Shown: one piece after another, positions 42,583 to 49,089 of the stretch
Numbering within the stretch: the stretch's first letter is position 1
How the letters are laid out: each line of letters starts with the position of its first letter
Assembly: GCA_025355005.1 (NCBI GenBank)
Contig: JANXLV010000357.1
Span: 1 to 49,089 of the forward strand
DNA: 49,089 nucleotides
Source of the DNA: Myxococcales bacterium
GTDB lineage: Bacteria; Myxococcota_A; Polyangia; Polyangiales; Polyangiaceae
Reading direction: 5' to 3'
Notes under the pieces: generated by a model
Database searches by the model: none
Told to the model about the DNA's origin: nothing
The model's input: only the letters and a program-made list of their open reading frames with translations
Made by a program: the position numbers and the translations under genes

Positions 42583-43755
42583 GTGAGGCGCTGGCGAACC
42601 CTCTGGCTCGTGTCTGCGATCGTTGCAGGATGCAGCGCCGCCAGCAGCACGCCTGGCGACTCCGACGGCGGTACCGACGCAGGCAGCCCTTCGAACGGCA
42701 CCCCGGACGGGAGCACTGCGGGCGACGCAAGCAGCGCGACCGGAGTGGATGCAGGCGGCGACGCGTGCGCCAGCGCGGACCTCATGACGGATCCGCGGAG
42801 CTGCGGCGCGTGCAACCACGATTGTCTCGGAGGCGCGTGCTCCGCCGGGGTGTGTCGACCATTCCGCGTGAGCCGGGCAGATGCATCCGCGTCCTCGATC
42901 GCGTCGAATGGCAACGGCGTCTACTGGGTGACGAAGAGCGGCTCGCAGGTGCTCTCGTGTCCTCCCGCCGGTTGCCCGAGCGTGCCGGGCGTGCTCGCGG
43001 GCTCGTTGAACAACACGGTGGCGCTCGTGGCCGTAGGCGCGGACCTCGCTGTCCTCGACGACAACGATCTACAGAACGTCACCACGCCCGCGGGCGCGTC
43101 GACGCTGATCTATCCGCGCGTAGGATCGGTCAACAACGGCCAGGCCATCTGCGGTGACGACACGCCATACGTCTATTACGAGATGAGCAGCGGCAACTCG
43201 TTCATCACGCGCATCCGCGTGGACGGCGGCGATCTTTATCCGGGCGCGTATGCGTCGACCAGCGGCCTGAATGCGCTGGGCTGTGGCGCGGGACACGTGC
43301 TCTGGTACGTCAGCAGCGGCACGGACACGATCTACTCGTGTCAGAGCGCGACGGACTGCGGCGTGCCGGCGACCATCCTCCCGGTATCGAACGGCGGCGA
43401 GACCCACATCGCAGCAACGACCGCGCTGGCGTTCTTCACGCGGCGTACGACAGGCACGCTCAACTCCTGTGCGATCACCGGATGCGTCACGCCTACCGTG
43501 CTCCACACCACACCGGATCTGAACGGCGTCGCGGTCGACGACACGTACGTCTACTTCACGAGCGGCACCGGCGGGCTCGTAGGGCGCTGCCCGCATGCAG
43601 GATGCGGAGGCAACCCAACCCTGCTCGCGCAAAACCAGACCAATCCGCACGCGCTGCTCGTGACGAAGGACGCAGTCTACTGGGCGACGGACGCGCTACC
43701 TGCCGGCGGTGCGGACGCAGGCACCCCGCCTGCGATCTGGCGCGTCATGAAATAG
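42583..43755 (+). CDS. Cys-rich beta-propeller-like lipoprotein, copy 2
   Basis: 390 residues from a GTG. The signal peptide ends IVAGCS (lipobox). It matches copy 1 along its length: a Gly/Asp/Ser linker with a knot (PRSCGACNHDCLGGACSAGVC), then NGVYWVT, SQVLSCPPAGC, VLDDNDLQNV, NGGETHIAATTALAFFTRR, LNGVAVDDTYVYFTSG and KDAVYWATD. The repeats near the C-terminus are almost identical (TNPHALLV here, VNPHALIA in copy 1). This is a tandem duplication with moderate divergence, so it is not recent. Specificity may differ between the copies. It converges on the Clp ATPase gene, 27 bases away. Confidence 0.86.
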   Translation: MRRWRTLWLVSAIVAGCSAASSTPGDSDGGTDAGSPSNGTPDGSTAGDASSATGVDAGGDACASADLMTDPRSCGACNHDCLGGACSAGVCRPFRVSRADASASSIASNGNGVYWVTKSGSQVLSCPPAGCPSVPGVLAGSLNNTVALVAVGADLAVLDDNDLQNVTTPAGASTLIYPRVGSVNNGQAICGDDTPYVYYEMSSGNSFITRIRVDGGDLYPGAYASTSGLNALGCGAGHVLWYVSSGTDTIYSCQSATDCGVPATILPVSNGGETHIAATTALAFFTRRTTGTLNSCAITGCVTPTVLHTTPDLNGVAVDDTYVYFTSGTGGLVGRCPHAGCGGNPTLLAQNQTNPHALLVTKDAVYWATDALPAGGADAGTPPAIWRVMK

Positions 43756-43782
43756 CTCGTTTACGGGCCCCATCGCCGCGCG

Positions 43783-46218
43783 TCAGCGTCCTGCGACCTT
43801 CGCGCGTGTGTCCGGCGTGATGCCATCCACCACGAACTCGCCGTCCTCGACGTCGACGGTCGCGACGTCACCACGCGTGAGCTCGCCCCTGAGGAGAAGC
43901 TCCGCGACGGGCGCCTCGATGTGCCGCGAGATCGCGCGTCGAACGGGACGTCCACCCATCTCCGCGTCGAAGCCGCCACGTGCCAGGAGCAGCTCGATCG
44001 CCTCGTCGGACACGTCGAGCGAGATGCCACGTGCGCCCATGAGATCCTCCCCGAGACGCGTGATGAGTCGGCGCGCGACCTCGCGCACGTCGTCGCGGGT
44101 GAGCGGCGCGAACGCGATGGCCTCGTCGATGCGGTTCCAGAGCTCCGGTGGCAGCGCCTTCTTCGCGGCGTCCGACACGGCGGCTTGATACGCCAGCGTC
44201 TCGGCGGAGAGGTCGCGCGCGCGGCCGAAGCCGATGACCTTGCGCTGCGTCGCCGGATTGATGTTGGAGCCCAGGTTGGACGTGAGCAGGATGACGGTGT
44301 TGGAGAAGTCCACTGTGCGTCCGCGTCCGTCGGTGAGGCGTCCCTCGTCGAACACGCCAAGGAAGCTCTGGAGAACCTCCATGTGCGCCTTCTCCACCTC
44401 GTCCAGCAGGATGACCTGGTAGGGCCGGCGACGCACGGCCTCCGTCAGCTGGCCCCCGGAGTCATGACCGACGTAGCCCGGTGGAGCACCGATCAATTTC
44501 GCGACCGCGTGCGCCTCGGAGTACTCCGACATGTCGACGCGGGTCATCGCGTCAGTCGAGAAAAATAGGCATTCTGCGATCGCCTTCGCCGTCTCCGTCT
44601 TGCCCACGCCCGTGGGCCCCAGCAGGAGGAACGTGCCGAGAGGTCGGCGCGCGCGCACGCCCGTGGCGTTGCGACGGAGGATGCGCGAGATGCGCATGAG
44701 CGCCTCCTTGTGCCCCACGATGCGCTCGGCGAGCAGCGCTTCCAGTCCGAGCAAGCGCTCACCATCGGACTCCAGGAGCCGCTCCTCCGGCACACCCGTC
44801 ATGTCGGAGACCACGTGCGCGATGAGCTCGCGCGACACCTCCGTCAGCGACTTGCGCCGCGCGCGGGCCGTCGCCAGATCGATCACCGAGATGGCCTTGT
44901 CCGGCAGCGCCCGCCCCGGCACGTAGCGCGACGTCATGAGCACGCTCGCCGCCGCGACCTCGTTCGGGATGCGCACGTTGTGGTGGCGCTCGTAGCCAGG
45001 AAGGATGCGGGTGATGGCGAGCAGGGCTTCTGCCTGCGACAGCTCGTCTACCTCGATGGCGCAGAAGCGCCGAGACAGCGCCGCATCGCGATCGATCGTT
45101 CGCTTGTACTCCTCCGTCGTCGTCGCGCCGATGCACGCGAGCTCGCCCTTCGCGAGCGCCAGCTTGAGCTCCGTGGTGGCCTCCTCACCGGCCTCCGGTC
45201 CGAACAGCGTGTGGATCTCGTCGAAGAAGAGGACCACCCGCCCGTCCGCCTTCTGTACCTCGGCCTTGAGCTGTCCGATGCGCTCCGCGAGGGATCCGCG
45301 CGAGGCTGTTCCCGCCAGCAGCATCGTCGGCTCTATTTCGATGACCAGCCGGTCATCCAGCGACGCGACGTCCTCCCCCTCGGCGATGCGCATCGCAAGC
45401 CCGTGCACCACGCTGGTCTTGCCCACGCCCGCCGAACCCACGAGGCATGGGTTGTTCGCGTGGCGCTTCGCGAGCACGTCGAGCGCGCGATCGATCTCCT
45501 CGTCGCGACCCGTCACCTGATCGAGCTCGCCCTTCGCCGCGAGCAGCGTGAGGTTCCTTCCCAGCTGCGTGAGCAGCGGGAATTTCTTCGCGTCCAGCAT
45601 GAAGCGCGACGCCGGCTTCGGCTGCGCATGCGAAACCGTCGGCTTGTGCTTCGCCTTTGGGGCATGCGCGGGGGGCGCCGTGCGCGGCTTCTGCGGCAGG
45701 GGCGCTGGCTTCTGCGGCTGCGTGAGGCGCGACGACGGAGTCGGTGTTGCGGTCCTCTCGGCAAGGGTGACCTTGAGTCGCGGCGCGCTCTGCGGAATAC
45801 GAGGCGGCGGCGCGATCCCCATCGCGACCTGCATGGCCGTCATGCGCATCTTCGCCACGTCGACCCCGCACTGCGTGAGCATCGCCCCCGCGGCACATTT
45901 CGGATCCTGGCAGAGCGCAAAGAGCAGGTGCACGCCGCCCGCGCCGTCATCGCCCGTGCGCCCAGCGAACTCCTTCGCGGACCTCACCACACGGTCCACC
46001 GCCAGCCCGCCGTGCTCGTCGTCGATGCGGACGCGACTCGCATGAACCAGGGTCGCTTCGTCCAGCCGCCGCTCCCTGAGCAGACGTTCCGCTGTACCGC
46101 CGCCTTGCATCAAAGCAGCCAGCAGGTGGCCTGTCGTGAGCTTGTCGCCTTTCCGCTCCGCGAGCGCTTCCGCGCGCTTGACGATGATGGGGAGCTCGGC
46201 CTCGCGACGTTTGAGCAT
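43783..46218 (-). CDS. Clp/HSP100 ATPase without a middle domain (ClpA-like)
   Basis: 811 residues. A Clp N domain spans 1-140, followed by a Pro/Lys/Gln linker (140-205). AAA+ domain 1 has GSAGVGKT (261-268), FFDEIHTLFG and ALSRRF. AAA+ domain 2 has GPTGVGKT (534-541), VILLDEVEKAH, TSNLGS and GGRPVRRAI. The coiled-coil middle domain of ClpB is absent, as in ClpA. VIGFGR (662-664 IGF) sits at the loop that docks on ClpP in ClpA, ClpC and ClpX, so it is probably an unfoldase for ClpP. No clpP is in the window. It is divergent from the tetR operon. Confidence 0.93.
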   Translation of the reverse strand: MLKRREAELPIIVKRAEALAERKGDKLTTGHLLAALMQGGGTAERLLRERRLDEATLVHASRVRIDDEHGGLAVDRVVRSAKEFAGRTGDDGAGGVHLLFALCQDPKCAAGAMLTQCGVDVAKMRMTAMQVAMGIAPPPRIPQSAPRLKVTLAERTATPTPSSRLTQPQKPAPLPQKPRTAPPAHAPKAKHKPTVSHAQPKPASRFMLDAKKFPLLTQLGRNLTLLAAKGELDQVTGRDEEIDRALDVLAKRHANNPCLVGSAGVGKTSVVHGLAMRIAEGEDVASLDDRLVIEIEPTMLLAGTASRGSLAERIGQLKAEVQKADGRVVLFFDEIHTLFGPEAGEEATTELKLALAKGELACIGATTTEEYKRTIDRDAALSRRFCAIEVDELSQAEALLAITRILPGYERHHNVRIPNEVAAASVLMTSRYVPGRALPDKAISVIDLATARARRKSLTEVSRELIAHVVSDMTGVPEERLLESDGERLLGLEALLAERIVGHKEALMRISRILRRNATGVRARRPLGTFLLLGPTGVGKTETAKAIAECLFFSTDAMTRVDMSEYSEAHAVAKLIGAPPGYVGHDSGGQLTEAVRRRPYQVILLDEVEKAHMEVLQSFLGVFDEGRLTDGRGRTVDFSNTVILLTSNLGSNINPATQRKVIGFGRARDLSAETLAYQAAVSDAAKKALPPELWNRIDEAIAFAPLTRDDVREVARRLITRLGEDLMGARGISLDVSDEAIELLLARGGFDAEMGGRPVRRAISRHIEAPVAELLLRGELTRGDVATVDVEDGEFVVDGITPDTRAKVAGR

Positions 46219-46299
46219 CGCGCTTTCGTCTCATGTCTCCTGTCACGGGGCCAAAAAAGCCGCGCCGCGCCCCTTGCGCCGGGCCCGCGTCGGAATTAT

Positions 46300-46313
46300 T
46301 GACCGGTGGGTCA
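46300..46313. promoter_or_regulatory. TetR operator TGACC-N4-GGTCA overlapping the tetR start
   Basis: TGACC (46300-46304), four bases, GGTCA (46309-46313) form a perfect inverted repeat. The last base is the A of the tetR ATG. It resembles the operators of TetR repressors that control adaptor/RND operons, so autoregulation is likely. Confidence 0.7.
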
Positions 46314-46990
46314 TGTCCAGACCCGCAGACCCCACCGCCAAGATCGCGCTGCTCCGTGCTGCCGAAGAGGTCTTCGCCGACAAGGGCGTGGATGGCGCCA
46401 AGGTGGAGGACATCGCCCGTGCCGCTGGCATCTCCAAGGGCGCCTTCTACCTTCACTTCGAGAGCAAGGAGGCGCTGCTCCGCCAGGTGGTGGAGTCCTT
46501 CCTGGGGCGAATGAGCGCGCAGTTCACGCTGGATGAGAAGACCCCGGAGTCGGCGGAGGCCCTGCTTTCCCTCTGGCTCTCGCGCGACATCGAGTCCTTC
46601 GAGTTCCTCTGGCAGTCCCGCGCCATCCTCGGGATCCTCGAGTCCTGCGCGGGCGACTACCGGTATCTGGTGGATGCATTTCGCGGCGAATGCAGGAACA
46701 CGGCGGTCAGGTGGATTGCCCTCTTGAAAGAGAACGGGCTTGTCCGCAAAGACGTGGACGCAGAGCTCACGGCGCTGCTGATGAACGGCGCCTACAACGA
46801 GCTCGTGACACGGCTACTGACTGAGCGGTCACACCCCGAGTTCCGGGGGTGGCTTCTGACGACACGAGAGCTCTTCGTTCGGGGGATTGGCACGCAGAAG
46901 CTCATCACAGCGCTCGAGAAGGACGCCGAGGCGCGGCCTTCACGTGTGAACGGCACGAACGGGAAGCGGCACGAGGGAGCACATCGATGA
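46313..46990 (+). CDS. TetR-family repressor of the efflux operon
   Basis: 225 residues. The N-terminal helix-turn-helix reads VFADKGVDGAKVEDIARAAGISKGAFYLHFESKEALL (about 20-56), typical of TetR/AcrR. The C-terminal ligand domain (60-200) is helical and unassigned. Its stop overlaps the adaptor ATG as ATGA, so regulator and pump are one operon. The operator at 46300-46313 touches the ATG, so transcription would start close to it, and bound repressor would cover the translation start region. The inducer is unknown. The ATG is chosen because it directly follows the operator and the chain matches the family length. Confidence 0.93.
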   Translation: MSRPADPTAKIALLRAAEEVFADKGVDGAKVEDIARAAGISKGAFYLHFESKEALLRQVVESFLGRMSAQFTLDEKTPESAEALLSLWLSRDIESFEFLWQSRAILGILESCAGDYRYLVDAFRGECRNTAVRWIALLKENGLVRKDVDAELTALLMNGAYNELVTRLLTERSHPEFRGWLLTTRELFVRGIGTQKLITALEKDAEARPSRVNGTNGKRHEGAHR

Positions 46991-48192
46991 GCACGGCGAA
47001 CGAGAGCGAGACCTCAGCAGAGACTGGACATCCGTACCGGCAGGCCACCTCCACCGTCCCATCAGGGTCGAAGGCCGGCGTCCGGATCGCGCTCGCCATC
47101 CTGGCCGTCGGCTTGCTCGCTGTGTTCGGCATCATCGGGGTGCGCGTGAAGCAGGCCAAGGAGAAGGAGCATCTCGTTGCGTCGCAGCGCGACGAGGCGC
47201 AGGCCGCCGCTACCCACAAGGAGCCGTCGCACGTCGTCGCTCCCGCCCCAGTGAAGTGGAAGCCCATCATCGAACTGACGGGTACGCTGCGGCCGTGGCG
47301 GGAGGCCGATCTGGGCTTCGAGACGCAGGGGCGCGTGGTCTCCATGAGCGTGTCTGCCGGTGACAAGGTGCGTGCGGGGCAGCCGCTCGCGACGCTGGAC
47401 TCCACCATGGCGGGCGCGCAGGTGTCGCAGGCGGAGTCGCAGATCCATGCGGCCGAGGCGAACCTGGCGCTCGCGGAGGACACCCTGAAGCGGACGGACG
47501 CGCTCTTCAAGACGAACTCCATCGCGGAGGCGCAGGTGGAGCAGGCGCGCCAGCAAGTCGCGCTCGCAAAGGCGCAGCTCGATGGCGCACGCGCATCCGC
47601 GCAGGTCGCTCGGACCAGCCAGGGCCTTCACGTGATCGCGGCGCCGTTCGCGGGCCTGGTCACGAAGGCGCCCACGGGCGTGGGGCAGATCGTGAATCCG
47701 ATGGCGGGCGCGTCGCTCATCCATCTCGAGGACACCTCGCGATTCCGCCTCAGCGCCACCATCGGCGAAGAGGACATCGACAACGTCGTCGTCGGAGCGC
47801 CCGTCACGCTCATCTATCGTGACCGGAAGGTCAGCGGGCGCGTCGCAACCGTGGTTCCTTCGCTCGATCAAGCCACGCGCCGCGCGCCCGTGGAGATCGA
47901 GGTGCCGAACGACGCGACCGCGCCGCTCATGGCATGGGGCTTCGTTCGCGCGAAGATCACGCCGCCATCGGAGATCGCCGCATTTTCGATCCCGGCGAAC
48001 GCACACAAGCCCGGCACCCAGGACGAGGTCGTCGTTGTCTCCGGCCAGAAGGCGAAGATCCTCCACATGCCGCACTGGACCGCGGAGGACGGCTCGTGGG
48101 TCATCCGTGGTGGTCTCACCCCCGATGATCGGGTCGTCGTGTCGCCGTCACCCGAAGCGCAGGACGGCGATCTGATCGAGCTCGCGAAATGA
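46987..48192 (+). CDS. RND efflux periplasmic adaptor (HlyD/AcrA family)
   Basis: 401 residues. A cytoplasmic N-terminus precedes a membrane anchor at about 31-51 (GVRIALAILAVGLLAVFGII) rather than a lipobox. The lipoyl domain half motifs (ELTGTLRPWREADLGFETQG, VSAGDKVRAGQPLATLDS) flank a helical hairpin (AQVSQAESQIHAAEANLALAED to about VARTSQG). The second lipoyl half is VIAAPFAGLVTKAPTGVGQIV, and beta-barrel and membrane-proximal domains follow. It links the inner-membrane pump to an outer-membrane channel. It overlaps tetR by four bases and precedes the RND gene by 13 bases. Confidence 0.95.
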   Translation: MSTANESETSAETGHPYRQATSTVPSGSKAGVRIALAILAVGLLAVFGIIGVRVKQAKEKEHLVASQRDEAQAAATHKEPSHVVAPAPVKWKPIIELTGTLRPWREADLGFETQGRVVSMSVSAGDKVRAGQPLATLDSTMAGAQVSQAESQIHAAEANLALAEDTLKRTDALFKTNSIAEAQVEQARQQVALAKAQLDGARASAQVARTSQGLHVIAAPFAGLVTKAPTGVGQIVNPMAGASLIHLEDTSRFRLSATIGEEDIDNVVVGAPVTLIYRDRKVSGRVATVVPSLDQATRRAPVEIEVPNDATAPLMAWGFVRAKITPPSEIAAFSIPANAHKPGTQDEVVVVSGQKAKILHMPHWTAEDGSWVIRGGLTPDDRVVVSPSPEAQDGDLIELAK

Positions 48193-48205
48193 ACGGAGCC
48201 ACCGA

Positions 48206-49089
48206 ATGAGTCTCTCATCCGTTGCGATCAAGCGTCCGGTCTTCACCGTGATGGTGGGGTTTGCGCTCATCGTGCTCGGGCTCATGGGCTACTCGCGCCT
48301 GGGCACCGACCTGTTCCCGGACGTGTCGTTCCCCGTGGTGTCCGTCGTCATCCCGTACCCGGGCGCGTCGCCGGCAGAGGTCGAGCAGCTCGTCACGAAG
48401 CCGATCGAGGACTCCGTCGTGTCGCTCAACGGCATCGACCGCGTGCGCACGATCTCGCGCGAGGGCGTGTCCACGACCATCGTGATCTTCAAGCTGAACG
48501 TGGACATCCAGCAGGCCGCGACGGAGGTCCGCGAGCGCGTCGCGCAGACACGCTACAAGCTGCCGACTGAGGTGAAAGAGCCCGCGGTCTCGCGCCTGGA
48601 CGTGGGGCAGACGCCCGTCATCATCTACTCGCTCTCCGGCGGTGGTCGCTCGCTCTCCGAGACCTACAAGTTCGCGGATGACGTGCTGCGCCCCTCGCTC
48701 GAGCAGGTCGACGGCGTGGCGCAGGTCGACATCAAGGGCGGCGCGCCGCGCGAGGTCCACGTGAACCTCGACCTCGCTCGCATCGACGCGCTCCATCTCT
48801 CGCCGCTCACCGTGATGCAGTCGCTGCGCGCGGAGAACCTCAACGTGCCCGCTGGACACTTCGACGAAGGCACGCGCGAGATCAGCGTGCGCACGATGGG
48901 CGAGCTCAACAACGTGGAGCAGATCCGCAACGTGATCGTCGCGACCGCGCAGGACGGCTCGAGCGTGAAGCTGTCCGACATCGCGCGCGTCGAGGACGGC
49001 TACCAGGAGCTTCGCACGCGCATTCGCGTGAACGGCGAGTCAGCCGTCTCCTTCTCCGTGCTGAAGCAGTCCGGCGCCAACACCGTGGC
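48206..49089 (+). CDS. RND efflux transporter, AcrB family (3' end off the right edge)
   Basis: The first 294 residues of a proton-driven tripartite efflux pump; families run to about 1,030-1,060. The N-terminus MSLSSVAIKRPVFTVMV with a first membrane helix (13-31) is diagnostic, followed by FPDVSFPVVSVVIPYPGASPAEVE, the porter-domain VREP-like REGVSTTIVIFKL, LPTEVKEPAVSR and PVIIYSLSG. The sequence is of the HAE1/MdtBC-like branch. GGAG lies nine bases upstream of the ATG. It is the third gene of the tetR-adaptor-pump operon, and a TolC-type gene may follow outside the window. The substrate is unknown. Confidence 0.95.
   Translation, partial: MSLSSVAIKRPVFTVMVGFALIVLGLMGYSRLGTDLFPDVSFPVVSVVIPYPGASPAEVEQLVTKPIEDSVVSLNGIDRVRTISREGVSTTIVIFKLNVDIQQAATEVRERVAQTRYKLPTEVKEPAVSRLDVGQTPVIIYSLSGGGRSLSETYKFADDVLRPSLEQVDGVAQVDIKGGAPREVHVNLDLARIDALHLSPLTVMQSLRAENLNVPAGHFDEGTREISVRTMGELNNVEQIRNVIVATAQDGSSVKLSDIARVEDGYQELRTRIRVNGESAVSFSVLKQSGANTV

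Overview
The window is GC-rich, densely coded bacterial chromosome with very high GC at third codon positions. It looks like a Myxococcota genome, most likely of the Polyangia/Polyangiales type. The reasons are four Ser/Thr protein kinases in 30 kb, an FHA-domain sigma-54 activator, a PilZ-like domain on a Gln/Pro-rich linker, a divergent sigma factor/kinase pair, a REC-PATAN-J-like protein, PEGA-domain proteins and many lipoproteins whose Cys-Gly-x-Cys knots are typical of the group. The organism is inferred from gene content only. No rRNA, tRNA, CRISPR array, insertion sequence or prophage was found.

Layout. 1-3120 (minus): a surface-sugar or lipid unit with a hexapeptide acyltransferase, a PECR-like SDR and a TMTC-like membrane glycosyltransferase cut by the left edge. 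3256-4855: two exported proteins. 4904-10345: rnhA, gpmI, a kinase overlapping gpmI by four bases, a zinc-ribbon membrane protein and a LysM protein. 10365-15415 (minus): ppk, then an FHA-sigma-54 activator overlapping it, then a kinase preceded by a near-consensus -24/-12 promoter and repeated TTGCGCA sites. 15544-18055 (minus): a membrane glycosyltransferase-like protein and a lipoprotein. 18280-21488: a DHH phosphoesterase, a formyltransferase-fold protein and a PilZ-like protein. 21492-26985: a divergent GDPD/metallo-beta-lactamase pair, a predicted peptidase/beta-propeller/beta-barrel fusion and a putative lipoprotein. 26991-30219: small basic proteins, tdk, a multi-pass membrane protein and gluQ. 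30236-33777: a zinc-finger kinase with a repeat C-terminus, divergent from a sigma factor. 33771-37653: a frameshifted remnant, a Tat-exported intradiol dioxygenase, a tail-anchored kinase, a CPBP-like membrane protein and a 50-residue membrane protein. 37650-43755: the REC-PATAN-J-like protein, a beta-rich lipoprotein and two tandem paralogous lipoproteins. 43783-49089: a Clp ATPase, divergent from a TetR-adaptor-RND efflux operon cut by the right edge.

How the genes may work together. The clearest circuit is ppk, the FHA-sigma-54 activator and the downstream kinase. The activator is probably translated with ppk and may drive the kinase promoter, and the kinase could in turn make the phosphothreonine that FHA domains bind. 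A second candidate circuit is the sigma factor paired with a kinase carrying an anti-sigma-like zinc finger. The TetR-adaptor-RND operon looks autoregulated through an inverted repeat that touches the tetR start codon.

A pattern across the window is that many first genes of transcription units lack a Shine-Dalgarno sequence and instead have a TAnnnT-type hexamer 5-10 bases before the start codon. This suggests leaderless or near-leaderless transcripts. Several start-codon choices below rest on it.
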